A stretch of 64,000 nt of DNA. Source: Fimbriimonadia bacterium (GTDB taxonomy: Bacteria > Armatimonadota > Fimbriimonadia > Fimbriimonadales > JABRVX01). The notes below the pieces were generated by a model that had not been told where the DNA came from, did no database searches, and worked only from the letters and a program-made list of their open reading frames with translations. The position numbers and the translations under genes are program-made. The stretch is from assembly GCA_039961735.1 (NCBI GenBank), contig JABRVX010000041.1:1-64000 (forward strand). The letters run 5' to 3'. This document shows, in pieces, positions 1-8,650 of the stretch (the stretch's first letter is position 1; the number at the start of each line of letters is the position of its first letter).

Positions 1-2
1 AC

Positions 3-119
3 CTGGTGTTGACCCGCATCGGTGAGACCGGCTCCGGAGATCTGAACTGGGACGGTGTGGTTGCCCTCTCGGACCTGAACATCGTACTGGTGAACTTCGG
101 CCTAACCGGGATGCCGTAG
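3..119 (+). CDS. C-terminal end of a dockerin-like secreted protein (partial)
   Basis: Only the last 38 residues are inside the window; the gene begins upstream. They contain one Ca-binding-loop-like repeat of dockerin type (GDLNWDGVVALSDLN) followed by IVLVNFGLTG and a stop. The same ending (GD-x-D/N...DLN-x-VL-x-NF-x-TG) occurs at the C termini of the proteins at 46909-47922 and 62356-63465, so this is very likely a third member of that secreted family. The catalytic or binding part cannot be seen. A strong 13-bp hairpin follows 35 bp after the stop. Confidence 0.75.
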   Translation: MVLTRIGETGSGDLNWDGVVALSDLNIVLVNFGLTGMP

Positions 120-128
120 CCGCCAGAG

Positions 129-148
129 CTTGAAACCACTTGAAACCA
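129..148. repeat. 10-bp tandem direct repeat
   Basis: CTTGAAACCA occurs twice head to tail (129-138 and 139-148), between the stop codon of the partial gene and the terminator hairpin. The repeat is exact. No function is evident. Confidence 0.5.
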
Positions 149-154
149 TAGGTT

Positions 155-182
155 CCGCGGGCCGGCAGATGCCGGCCCGCGG
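155..182 (+). terminator. Rho-independent-like terminator hairpin
   Basis: CCGCGGGCCGGCA (155-167) and TGCCGGCCCGCGG (170-182) are perfect 13-bp inverted arms with a 2-base centre, followed by CCTTATT. It sits 35 bp after the dockerin-like gene and probably ends its transcript. The rest of the stretch to 409 holds no gene I can support, only the leader of the protease gene. Confidence 0.7.
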
Positions 183-409
183 CCTTATTCCGCAAGTTGA
201 TTTTCCGAGATCCAATCCCCCTGTGCATTCGACCAGAAACTCGAACGCAACCCCCAGGAACTCTTTCGGCCCGAATCTTGTCGTATGCATAGCCGGCGGC
301 GGAAGGTTGGCGGAGTTCTTTTTGCGTGCGACCGGTGTCGCCGCGAAGCAGAACCCGTCCGACAGCCCATCTACGAGACCGCAGGGCAACTACGAAGGAG
401 AAGTGGGGA

Positions 410-2080
410 ATGAACTTTTTACGAATCGTCACCGCGCTGTGCGTTGCAGTCTCCGCGTGCATGGCGTCGGCCCAGTTGGCGGGAACGCCGATCGCCGTGG
501 ACAAGGACGGCAAGCCCTACTATAAGGGTCGGGTGCTCGTAGGCTTCAGAGAGGGTGCTGCTACCCCGGCCGTGCAGAAGGGCACTGCGATGTTCGGGGG
601 TGTGGTGGACGTATACATGCCCGAGATCAAGGTGGCAGTCGTCCTCTACCCTGAGGATACCGACATCTTCGCCAAGATCGCTCAGATCAGCAAGAGCCCG
701 CAGGTTCGCTTCGCCGAGCCGGACGGTGTAGTATATGCCGAGTTCACACCGAACGATACGTATTGGAGCCAGCAGTGGGGGCCCAAGAAGATCAACTGCG
801 AGACTGCATGGGACCTGCACAAGGGCGATGCGGGCACGGTCATCGCTATCGTGGACACCGGTATCAACTACAACCACCCCGACTTGAGCAGCAAGTACGT
901 CGGGGGCTACGACTACTACAACAACGATAGCAACCCCATGGACGATAACGGTCACGGCACGCACTGCGCGGGCATCGCCGCCGCTGCGACGAACAATGGA
1001 GTTGGTATCGCAGGCGTAGCGTTCAACTGCAAGCTGATGGCTGTGAAGGTGCTGGGAGCCGGCGGCTCCGGCAGTGACTCTACTGTCGCGCAGGGTATCA
1101 ACTACGCTACCAGCAACGGTGCGAAGGTCATCAGCCTCAGCCTCGGCTCTTCTTCGGGCAGCAGTACCATGCAGAGCGCGGTGAACAATGCCTGGAACAA
1201 CGGTGTCGTGGTGGCAGCTGCTGCTGGCAATAGCGGCACGACTCAGCAGTTCTATCCGGCGGCATACACCAACTGTATCGCGGTGGCTGCCAGCACGACC
1301 AGTGATACCCGTGCCTCGTTCTCGAACTACGGCGCGAGTTGGGTGGACGTTGCGGCGCCGGGAGTTAGCATTTACTCCACCTACGGCAGCTCGTACACGA
1401 ACCTCGACGGTACCTCGATGGCATGTCCGCACGTGGCAGGTGCCGCAGGCCTCGTCTACAGCAAGTACTCGGCAACCCGCTCGAACGCCAACGCCGTTGT
1501 GGTTCGAAACGCTATCGAGAGCACCTGTGTCAACGTCGGTAACTGGGTCGCCTACGGCCGGATCAACGTAGCTGCAGCACTTCAGTCGCTGCAGGGTCCT
1601 CCGTCCGAGTTCACCTATCAGGCGGAGTCGATTACTGTGCAACTGGGCATGTTCACGTATGGCAACGTGGCGTCGCTGCATGCTCTCGACGGGAACCGCC
1701 TCGGTACCGAGTCGGATGTCCTGTTCACATACATCATACCGGGGTTCCCAATCCGCGAGACCTACGGAACCGACTACTACGCGCAGTTCGACGTGGGGAC
1801 GGGGTCCAAGGTATCGGGGGTCATAGACCTCACCGCGTTCGCGACCAACCCGGGCATCCAGAGAGTACAGTTGTATAACTGGGCCTCTGCTAGGTGGGAG
1901 TACGCCCTCATCAGCTCCAACATCGGGCTGACTGAGAACACATGGGCTATCGACTTCCCGTCAGGGGTGTCGAGCTACATCTCGAGTTCGAACAAGGTTC
2001 GAGTTCGGCTTCTAACATCGAGCGCGCTACCGCACAACTACGCAGTGGATCGACTCCAGCTGCGAATGATGGGATACTAG
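410..2080 (+). CDS. Secreted subtilisin-family (S8) serine protease
   Basis: 556 aa. The start at 410 follows GAAGGAGAAG and opens a clear signal peptide (MNFLRIVTALCVAVSACMASA). An I9-like propeptide region (about 40-115, GRVLVGF...) precedes the S8 catalytic domain (about 120-395). The triad is visible as D149 (IVDTG), H182 (NGHGTHCAG) and S336 (GTSMACPHVAG), with oxyanion N274 (AAGNSG). The overall style is thermitase/fervidolysin-like. About 150 C-terminal residues form an extra domain, probably beta-rich, that I do not recognise. The protein should be exported and processed, with broad-specificity proteolysis outside the cell or in the periplasm. It converges with pilT across a shared hairpin. 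Confident on family; substrate unknown. Confidence 0.95.
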   Translation: MNFLRIVTALCVAVSACMASAQLAGTPIAVDKDGKPYYKGRVLVGFREGAATPAVQKGTAMFGGVVDVYMPEIKVAVVLYPEDTDIFAKIAQISKSPQVRFAEPDGVVYAEFTPNDTYWSQQWGPKKINCETAWDLHKGDAGTVIAIVDTGINYNHPDLSSKYVGGYDYYNNDSNPMDDNGHGTHCAGIAAAATNNGVGIAGVAFNCKLMAVKVLGAGGSGSDSTVAQGINYATSNGAKVISLSLGSSSGSSTMQSAVNNAWNNGVVVAAAAGNSGTTQQFYPAAYTNCIAVAASTTSDTRASFSNYGASWVDVAAPGVSIYSTYGSSYTNLDGTSMACPHVAGAAGLVYSKYSATRSNANAVVVRNAIESTCVNVGNWVAYGRINVAAALQSLQGPPSEFTYQAESITVQLGMFTYGNVASLHALDGNRLGTESDVLFTYIIPGFPIRETYGTDYYAQFDVGTGSKVSGVIDLTAFATNPGIQRVQLYNWASARWEYALISSNIGLTENTWAIDFPSGVSSYISSSNKVRVRLLTSSALPHNYAVDRLQLRMMGY

Positions 2081-2104
2081 TAGCACGTCGATACGTAAGT
2101 GCGA

Positions 2105-2132
2105 GGCCCGACCCCTTCCCGGGGGTCGGGCC
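2105..2132. terminator. Bidirectional terminator hairpin between the S8 protease and pilT
   Basis: GGCCCGACCCC (2105-2115) pairs perfectly with GGGGTCGGGCC (2122-2132) around a 6-base loop. It lies between two convergent genes, so it can serve both. There is no long T-run on either side. Confidence 0.65.
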
Positions 2133-2211
2133 TTCGAGGATGTCGCGGCACCCGTCGGTCCGCGGTCGAGGACTGCCTCGACAGGCGTCGTCGGCGCGCT
2201 TCGTTGGGCGC

Positions 2212-3423
2212 TCAGGCCGCCTTTGCCAATCTTACGAACGTCTCCTTGTCAATCGCCCTTCGGCTCGCCTCCTCGAAACTGATGTACCCCTGGCGGTGCA
2301 GTAGAGCGAGACTGTGATCCATTGTCTGCATCCCATACTCCGATCCAGTCTCGATGATGGAGTACATCTGGTGAGTCTTCGCCTCGCGAATGAGGTTTCG
2401 TATGGCCGCCGTTGCCACCATGATCTCGATGGCGGCGATGCGACCGCCTCCCAGCATCGGAAGTAGCTGCTGCGAGATAACTGCCTCGAGGGTATTGCTC
2501 AGCAAGACACGGATCTGCTCCTGCTGCTGAGGGGGAAAGACGTCAATCACGCGGTCTATGGTCTGTGGAGCGTTCCGCGTGTGTAGCGTTCCGAACACCA
2601 AGTGTCCCGTCTCCGCCAGCGTCAGGGCCGCCTGGATGGTCTCGAGGTCCCGCATCTCACCCACGAGGATGACGTCCGGATCCTCTCGCAGTACCGCGCG
2701 CAGCGCGTTGTGGAAGCCATCGGTATCTTGTCCCACCTCGCGCTGATTCACCATGCATCCTTTGTGCGTGTGTAGATACTCGATTGGGTCCTCGATGGTG
2801 ATAATGTGGCACGTACGAGTGGTGTTGATATCGTCAATCATCGTGGCAATGGTAGTCGACTTGCCGGACCCGGTAGGTCCTGTAACCAGAATCAACCCAC
2901 TGCTGCGTTTCGACAACTCCCGTATCACACTGGGCAAACGCAGATCCTCATAGGACGGTATGCGCGAGGGAATCACTCGCATGGCTGCCGCCACGGAGCC
3001 GCGTTGCATGTACACGTTGAAGCGGAAACGCGCGATTCCCCTCACTCCGTAGGCGAAATCCAGCTCGTGGGTCCGCTCGAAGGTCTGAAGCTGGTCGGTG
3101 GACAACACGTCGTAAACCAGTCGTCGCGTGTCATGCTCCTCTAGCCGGCGATACTGCAGATGCTGCAGCTCGCCGTCCACTCGAATCACGGGTGCAAGTC
3201 CAACTGTAAGATGCAGGTCCGAACCTTTTCGCTCGACGCACTCCCGCAGCAGGTCGTCTACATGAAGCTCCTCGACAGACGGTACCTCTGCGGGGTCATA
3301 GCCATGAGCTTTACGTATCAGCTCGCGCTCCACGTCCAGTTCGTTGCGAGCTTCGGACATCCCTTGAGTCGGGCACTCGATGTCCTGTGGAACGACTTTC
3401 TTCCAGTCGAAATACTGCGGCAT
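2212..3423 (-). CDS. pilT: Type IV pilus retraction ATPase PilT
   Basis: 403 aa secretion-ATPase (GspE/PilT superfamily) that powers pilus retraction and twitching from the cytoplasmic face of the pilus base. An N-terminal extension of about 50 residues precedes the PAS-like domain (LLRECVERKGSDLHL). Then follow Walker A GPTGSGKSTT, the Asp box region TIEDPIEYLH, Walker B ILVGEMRDLETI and the His box GHLVFGTLHT. The AIRNLIREAK motif typical of PilT, needed for retraction in known members, is present. An ideal ribosome site (TAGGAGGTA, complement of 3432-3440) supports the ATG at 3423. That site contains the stop codon of the upstream HDOD gene, so the two are probably co-translated. Confidence 0.95.
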   Translation of the reverse strand: MPQYFDWKKVVPQDIECPTQGMSEARNELDVERELIRKAHGYDPAEVPSVEELHVDDLLRECVERKGSDLHLTVGLAPVIRVDGELQHLQYRRLEEHDTRRLVYDVLSTDQLQTFERTHELDFAYGVRGIARFRFNVYMQRGSVAAAMRVIPSRIPSYEDLRLPSVIRELSKRSSGLILVTGPTGSGKSTTIATMIDDINTTRTCHIITIEDPIEYLHTHKGCMVNQREVGQDTDGFHNALRAVLREDPDVILVGEMRDLETIQAALTLAETGHLVFGTLHTRNAPQTIDRVIDVFPPQQQEQIRVLLSNTLEAVISQQLLPMLGGGRIAAIEIMVATAAIRNLIREAKTHQMYSIIETGSEYGMQTMDHSLALLHRQGYISFEEASRRAIDKETFVRLAKAA

Positions 3424-3437
3424 GATCTATCTACCTC

Positions 3438-4307
3438 CTAGAAAGCACCGTTAAAAGATGTCGAGTCGTCGATCGCCTTACAGCAGACCTCGTAGGCGGC
3501 CAGTGCCTGGTCGCTATCGATTCCGAGCGCCATCTGCGCCCACTCGGGGATGACGCCTACCGGGTCCGAACCTGCCATCTTGCAGTGAGAGAATGCGTCA
3601 CACAGCGCAACCAGCGCACAGAGCCTGGGATAGTCCATGTCCGGTCCAGGTACGTGATGGCACCCGATGGTCTCTGTCAGGGCTGCGGGGAAGCGCCAGA
3701 GCGTGGCGACCGCGACACCTACTTCGCAGTGATCCGCACCTAGCGTGCGCCGCTCTGCTTCCAGTATAGGCATGCCTGCCGAGATCAGCAGCTCTGTCTG
3801 ATCGTATCCTCCACCGATGTGCCGATCCAACATCGGCTTGCCTATGTCGTGTAGCAACGCTGCGGCGTGTGCCTCGTCGACATTCATATCAGGAAGCACG
3901 CGAGCCATAGCCCTGGCGGCCAACGCGGTATCCAGCGAGTGGCGCCACCAAACACGCCGCCGCATACTGCCCTTGTCGGTCTTTCCCATGAAGAGGTCGA
4001 ATGCACCTATCGTCATTGCCAGTTCGCGCAGAGCCCGAAAACCTAACAGCAGAACAGCTTCGCGTATCGAGCTCACCTGACGCGGGAGAGCGTAGTAAGC
4101 GGAGTTCACCACGCGCAGTATGCGCGCGCAGAAACCAGGGTCCACTTCGACAGCAGCTTCGATGTCCTTGGGGCTGGACACCTGGCTGCCAGTGATCTCG
4201 ATGACCTTGTAAACAACCTGCGGAAGCACGGCGATCTCCTTGACTTTGCCAAGGATCCGCTCCACGGTGCCTTTTGGTTGTGGGTATGCCGTCATGCCAC
4301 CGCTCAC
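3438..4307 (-). CDS. HDOD-domain protein between pilB and pilT
   Basis: 289 aa from a GTG whose GTGA overlaps the pilB stop; an ATG four codons in (4295) would give 285 aa. The HDOD domain spans roughly residues 15-210 (LPQVVYKVIEI, DPGFCARILRVVNSAYY, IREAVLLLGFRALREL) and contains LLHDIGKP, so the His-Asp pair is kept. HDOD proteins are non-catalytic or poorly characterised signalling relatives of HD-GYP proteins. They often affect motility, biofilm or pilus behaviour. Lying between the extension and retraction ATPase genes and coupled to both by overlap, it is a candidate regulator of pilus dynamics (inference). No receiver, GGDEF or EAL domain is attached. Confidence 0.9.
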   Translation of the reverse strand: MSGGMTAYPQPKGTVERILGKVKEIAVLPQVVYKVIEITGSQVSSPKDIEAAVEVDPGFCARILRVVNSAYYALPRQVSSIREAVLLLGFRALRELAMTIGAFDLFMGKTDKGSMRRRVWWRHSLDTALAARAMARVLPDMNVDEAHAAALLHDIGKPMLDRHIGGGYDQTELLISAGMPILEAERRTLGADHCEVGVAVATLWRFPAALTETIGCHHVPGPDMDYPRLCALVALCDAFSHCKMAGSDPVGVIPEWAQMALGIDSDQALAAYEVCCKAIDDSTSFNGAF

Positions 4308-6070
4308 CCGCTGTAGATCACGCGGACCACCTCGTCCAACGTGGTAGTCCCCCGCAACACCTTGGTCACGGCGTCGTCCTTCAGGTTGCGCATGCCCCGT
4401 TGCTCAGCTAGAATGCGTAACTTGTGTGAGGGCTCCTTTTTCAACACCATGTCACGCAGCTCGTCTGTTAGTTCCATCAGCTCGTGAACACCCGTGCGAC
4501 CCTTATAGCCCGTGCCCTTGCAGTAGTCGCAGCCCTTGCCTCGCTTCAGCGTGACCTTGCCGCCCGACTCGCGAACCACCTCCTCGGGAATCTCGAAACC
4601 GTATCGTCGGAAAGCGTCCAGACTCTCCTCGTACTCCTCCGCGCACTTGCGGCACACCACACGCACCAATCGCTGGGCGAGCACTCCGATGATGGACGAT
4701 GCGATAAGAAACGGCTCGACACCCATATCCAGTAGTCGGTTCGGCGCGCTGGGGGCGTCGTTGGTGTGCAAGGTGGAGAACACGAGGTGCCCCGTGAGAG
4801 CGGCCTCCATGGCAATGGTGGCAGTCTCCGTATCGCGCATCTCGCCTACCATGATGATGTCCGGGTCTTGCCGAAGCAGTGCGCGCAGGCCCGCGGCGAA
4901 AGTCATGCCTGCCCGAATATTCACACCGCATTGGTTGACCCCCGGCAGCTCGTACTCCACCGGGTCCTCGATGGTGGAGATGTTCGTCAAGCCCGTGTTG
5001 ACCTGGTTGAGGATTGAATACAGGGTCGTGGATTTGCCGGAGCCCGTCGGTCCCGTGACTAGCAGTATCCCGAACGTGTGCGAACACAGCCTCCTCAGCA
5101 GGCCGAGCGTGTCATCCAGGAAGCCTAGCTTCTCCAGGCCAATCGAGATGCTTTGCTTGTCCAACACGCGCAACACAATCTTCTCGCCGTGGATCAACGG
5201 AAGCGTGGAGACGCGAAAGTCGAACTCCCGACCGCCGATCACCGCTCCGATTCGGTTGTCTTGCGGAATGCGCTTCTCGGCGATGTCCATGTCCGCCATG
5301 ATCTTTAGGCGGCTGGAGAGCGGTGGAAACAGTTTCTTCGGCAGGTTCATCGCGTCTGTCAACACGCCGTCTATGCGGTATCGAACCTTCACCCCGTTGG
5401 CATGCGGCTCGACGTGAATATCGCTGGCTCCGTCCGCGATCGCTTGGGTGATAATCAGGTTGGCCAGGCGGACGACGGGAGCTTCTTCTCCCATTTCGCG
5501 CAGTTCGTCTACCGAAACGTCCTCGTCACCGCCGGCATCCGTCACCAGGATGTCGTCCTCGAACTGCGAGATCACACCCTTCAGTGCGGTGTGAACGTCC
5601 GCATCGGCCTTGTACATCGCCTCGATGCAGGCGGAGATCTCCTCCTCGGAGGCGATCATCGGCTCCACATCCATCTCCACGATGGAGCGCACCTCGTCGA
5701 TGGCGAACACGTCCAGCGGATTCGCCATCGCCAGGTGCAGCGAGCCGTCGCTGAGGCTGACGGGAATGCTCTTGAGCTTCCTGGCGATCCTTCCCGGGAT
5801 CAGCATCGCTGCTTCGGGAGAGGGCGGGCGCTCAGATAGGTCGGCGAAGGGAACGCCCCACATCTTGCCCATGCAGCGAAGCCGGTCCTTATCAGAGATG
5901 GCGCCGAGTTTCACCAGTACACGCGCGATGGTGTCCGAGCCGCCCGACTCGCGCTGCACCTGCAACGCGTGTTCGAGTTGCTCGGGAGTGATGAGCCCTT
6001 CCTGTACGAAGATTTCGCCGGTATGCATAGCAAAACGCACGGGCAGCGCGCGAACGCCCCGTGTGTTCAT
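4304..6070 (-). CDS. pilB: Type IV pilus assembly ATPase PilB (GspE family)
   Basis: About 588 aa. It drives pilus extension. The N-terminal MshEN domain (IFVQEGLITPEQLEHALQVQ) is followed by the GspE ATPase: Walker A GPTGSGKSTTL, Asp box TIEDPVEYELPG, Walker B IIMVGEMRDTETA, His box GHLVFSTLHTNDA. A Zn-binding tetracysteine pair (CRKC ... CDYC) precedes a GRTGVHE segment. The start is uncertain. I prefer the ATG at 6070 (preceded by GGAATGTGGA); the ATG at 6028 opens the first conserved segment, and the longest reading frame reaches 6187 but runs into the divergent promoter region. Neighbours: HDOD gene (4-bp overlap) and pilT. No pilC follows, which is unusual for a pilB cluster. Confidence 0.93.
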   Translation of the reverse strand: MNTRGVRALPVRFAMHTGEIFVQEGLITPEQLEHALQVQRESGGSDTIARVLVKLGAISDKDRLRCMGKMWGVPFADLSERPPSPEAAMLIPGRIARKLKSIPVSLSDGSLHLAMANPLDVFAIDEVRSIVEMDVEPMIASEEEISACIEAMYKADADVHTALKGVISQFEDDILVTDAGGDEDVSVDELREMGEEAPVVRLANLIITQAIADGASDIHVEPHANGVKVRYRIDGVLTDAMNLPKKLFPPLSSRLKIMADMDIAEKRIPQDNRIGAVIGGREFDFRVSTLPLIHGEKIVLRVLDKQSISIGLEKLGFLDDTLGLLRRLCSHTFGILLVTGPTGSGKSTTLYSILNQVNTGLTNISTIEDPVEYELPGVNQCGVNIRAGMTFAAGLRALLRQDPDIIMVGEMRDTETATIAMEAALTGHLVFSTLHTNDAPSAPNRLLDMGVEPFLIASSIIGVLAQRLVRVVCRKCAEEYEESLDAFRRYGFEIPEEVVRESGGKVTLKRGKGCDYCKGTGYKGRTGVHELMELTDELRDMVLKKEPSHKLRILAEQRGMRNLKDDAVTKVLRGTTTLDEVVRVIYSG

Positions 6071-6207
6071 TCCACATTCCGGACCGAGAACGAAAGACGG
6101 AAGCGGCGATTGCGCCCCCTGGGCAGCGAACCTGCTAGACGAGCGGGCACAGTACCCTGCTAACCGACACAGGACCTCCCAGACCAAACCGCGAACGATC
6201 CGGCGGG

Positions 6208-8649
6208 ATGCGATGCGTTTGTGCCTGCCTCTGGCTCGTTCTGGCGAGCTTCCTTGTCAGCCCTACGTGGGCCGACGAGGAGGTCGTGCGGCTGCGAATG
6301 CTAGGGGGCATCGGGGCCTGGGGCATCCCGCCTAAGGAAGCCAGCGACCCTCGCTCTAATGCGAGCCGCGCCGTGTTCGATGCTTTCCACAAAGCCCATC
6401 CCGACATCCGCATCGAGGCCATCGGCGGGCTGATGATCCGGGGGCCAGCAAGCGAAGCCAACTTTCTGATGTCCATGGCAGGCGACGTCGCTCCGGACGT
6501 GTTTTATGTGAACTTCCGGCAGCTCTGGAACTTCTACGAGCAGGGCTTCATGTACCCGCTGGACGAGTACATCGCGAAGGACCCCGACGTCTGGAAAACC
6601 GTCCACCCCACTATTCGCGAGGTTCTCACCCTCGACGGGCACGTATACTGCCTGCCATGGTTCCAGGTGTGCATGGCGCTGTACTATCGCAAGGATCTGT
6701 TCGCATCGGTCGGCTTGGACCCCGACCGCCCGCCCCGGGACTGGGACGAGTTCATCGAATACGGCCGCAGGCTCACCCGGAAGAACCCGCGAATGTATGG
6801 GTTCATGTTCGACCAAGCGCCCCAGGGCAAGTCGTGGTTCTGGACCAACTTCCTTTGGGGCGCCGGGGGCGAAGTGCTGAAGCGTGGGCCGGACGGGCAG
6901 TTCCGGGCAGCGTTCAACACCGATGCGGGCGTGAAGACCCTCGACTTCTATAAGCGCCTCACCACGGAGACCTGGCGAGGGCCCAACGGGGAGGTGATGG
7001 GGCCTATCGCCCCCACCAACATGCCGCTGTGGGAGAACGTGAACGCCGGACGCGTCGCCATGTGGCTTTCCTACTCCAGCGATGTGATGGTGAACATGTC
7101 CGAGCTGAACCCCGAGCTGCTGGGCATCGCGCCTATTCCCAAGGGGCCGGCCGGATGGGGCAATGAGATCAACGCCGGCAGTTGGGCCATCAATGCCACG
7201 ATCAAGGATAAGCGTAAGCGCGACGCCGCGTGGCAGTTCATCAAGTTCATGGCGGGCGAAGAGGCACAACGCGTTCAGACCGAAGCCTTCGTAAAGCAGG
7301 GCTTTGCCAAGCTGATCAATCCATATCACCTGAAGAAGTTCGGTTACGAACGCTACGTCCGGGAGGTGGATCCGCAGTGGGTGGCGGCAAACGAGCAAAT
7401 GTTCCGCTATGGCCATCCAGAAGTGAATGGCAAGAACACCCAGCTGGTCTATCTGCTACTGGACACGCCACTCGAGCGCGCGGTGCAGAACCCGAAGCTG
7501 GACTCGCGTATGCTGCTCGACGACGCAGCTGCCGAGATGAATCGCAAGATGCTCAACTACGTGCCGCCAAAGGTGATGGAAGCGCGGCGACGGTGGGCTT
7601 GGAGCATCCTCGCGGGCGTGTTAGTGATCGTCGCCGCTCTCGTGATAAGATGGGTGGTACGCAGGAAACCGACCGACGACGGACCGGTCAGCCGCCCGGC
7701 AGGCACGCGGGGCCCACTGCAGTGGGCTACCGCTTGGCTGCTGATGCTTCCCGCCGTCGTGACCATAGCAGTATGGGCGTACTATCCGCTTGCCCGTGGC
7801 CTGGTGATCGCGTTCCAGGACTACAAGATACTGCTTCCACCCAAGTGGGCGGGCATGGATAACTTCATCGAGGTGTTCTTCTCCGACACCTTCTGGATAT
7901 CACTGTGGAACAGCACTTTGTATACGGCGATGTCACTGGCCATCGGCTTCTTCGCACCCTTGGTACTAGCCATCGGTCTGAATGAGATTCCGCGTGGTAA
8001 GATGCTTTTCCGCACCCTCTACTACCTACCCGCCGTCACGAGCGGCATCGTCATCATGCTCGTGTGGCGTGACTTCTATGACGCCGCAGAAACCGGCTTG
8101 GTCAACACCCTGTTAGCTCCGGTGTTCCATGGGTTGAACGCTCTGATCTCGAGCATCAATAGCGCACTCGGCACTTCCCTCGGGCAGGTTGCCGTTACCC
8201 AGGATTGGTTGGGCAACCCGAACCTCGCCATGCTGTCCGTAGTCATCGTGGCAGTGTGGGCGGGAGCTGGCCCGGGAAGCATCATCTACCTTGCAGCCAT
8301 GAAGAACATCTCCGAGGAGGCGTACGAGGCCGCGGACCTCGACGGCGCGGGCATCTGGCACAAGATCCGACATATCACCTTGCCTGGGCTGAAGCCGCTC
8401 ATCCTCATCAACCTGGTAGGTGTGTTCATCGCCAGTTTCAAGGCGATGGAAAACATCTTCGTAATGACCGGCGGAGGGCCACTGAACGCGACACGCGTGC
8501 TCGGGCTGGAGGTGTGGTACAACGCCTTTATGTACCTGAAGTTCGGCTATGCCACCGCAGCGGCATGGGTGATGGGCTCGCTGCTCATTGGCTTCACCGT
8601 ATTACAGATTCGCAACCTGCTCAAGATGCGGTTCTCGACCGCCGGTTAG
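6208..8649 (+). CDS. Fused ABC sugar transporter: extracellular solute-binding domain plus MalF-type permease
   Basis: 813 aa, two transporter parts in one chain. A signal sequence (MRCVCACLWLVLASFLVSPTWA) leads into a family-1 solute-binding domain (about 25-450: VFDAFHKAHPDIRIEAIGG, DVAPDVFYVNF, WQFIKFMAGEEAQ). One membrane span (about 463-484) and a short charged linker connect it to a MalF-like permease domain (about 500-810). The permease carries an EAA loop near 700-725 (EEAYEAADLDGAGIWHKI). The likely role is binding and import of oligosaccharides or glycosides. There is no lipobox. No second permease (MalG type) and no ATPase lie beside it; the next gene converges 1 bp away, so partners must be encoded elsewhere. 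Start codon context is weak (GGCGGG upstream). Fusion is read directly; substrate unknown. Confidence 0.9.
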   Translation: MRCVCACLWLVLASFLVSPTWADEEVVRLRMLGGIGAWGIPPKEASDPRSNASRAVFDAFHKAHPDIRIEAIGGLMIRGPASEANFLMSMAGDVAPDVFYVNFRQLWNFYEQGFMYPLDEYIAKDPDVWKTVHPTIREVLTLDGHVYCLPWFQVCMALYYRKDLFASVGLDPDRPPRDWDEFIEYGRRLTRKNPRMYGFMFDQAPQGKSWFWTNFLWGAGGEVLKRGPDGQFRAAFNTDAGVKTLDFYKRLTTETWRGPNGEVMGPIAPTNMPLWENVNAGRVAMWLSYSSDVMVNMSELNPELLGIAPIPKGPAGWGNEINAGSWAINATIKDKRKRDAAWQFIKFMAGEEAQRVQTEAFVKQGFAKLINPYHLKKFGYERYVREVDPQWVAANEQMFRYGHPEVNGKNTQLVYLLLDTPLERAVQNPKLDSRMLLDDAAAEMNRKMLNYVPPKVMEARRRWAWSILAGVLVIVAALVIRWVVRRKPTDDGPVSRPAGTRGPLQWATAWLLMLPAVVTIAVWAYYPLARGLVIAFQDYKILLPPKWAGMDNFIEVFFSDTFWISLWNSTLYTAMSLAIGFFAPLVLAIGLNEIPRGKMLFRTLYYLPAVTSGIVIMLVWRDFYDAAETGLVNTLLAPVFHGLNALISSINSALGTSLGQVAVTQDWLGNPNLAMLSVVIVAVWAGAGPGSIIYLAAMKNISEEAYEAADLDGAGIWHKIRHITLPGLKPLILINLVGVFIASFKAMENIFVMTGGGPLNATRVLGLEVWYNAFMYLKFGYATAAAWVMGSLLIGFTVLQIRNLLKMRFSTAG

Positions 8650-8650
8650 G

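Noticed and set aside
419-1681. Long open frame on the minus strand across the protease gene
   Set aside because: It mirrors the coding strand of a clear S8 protease, has an Arg/His/Val-rich composition typical of antisense frames in GC-rich DNA and no ribosome site.
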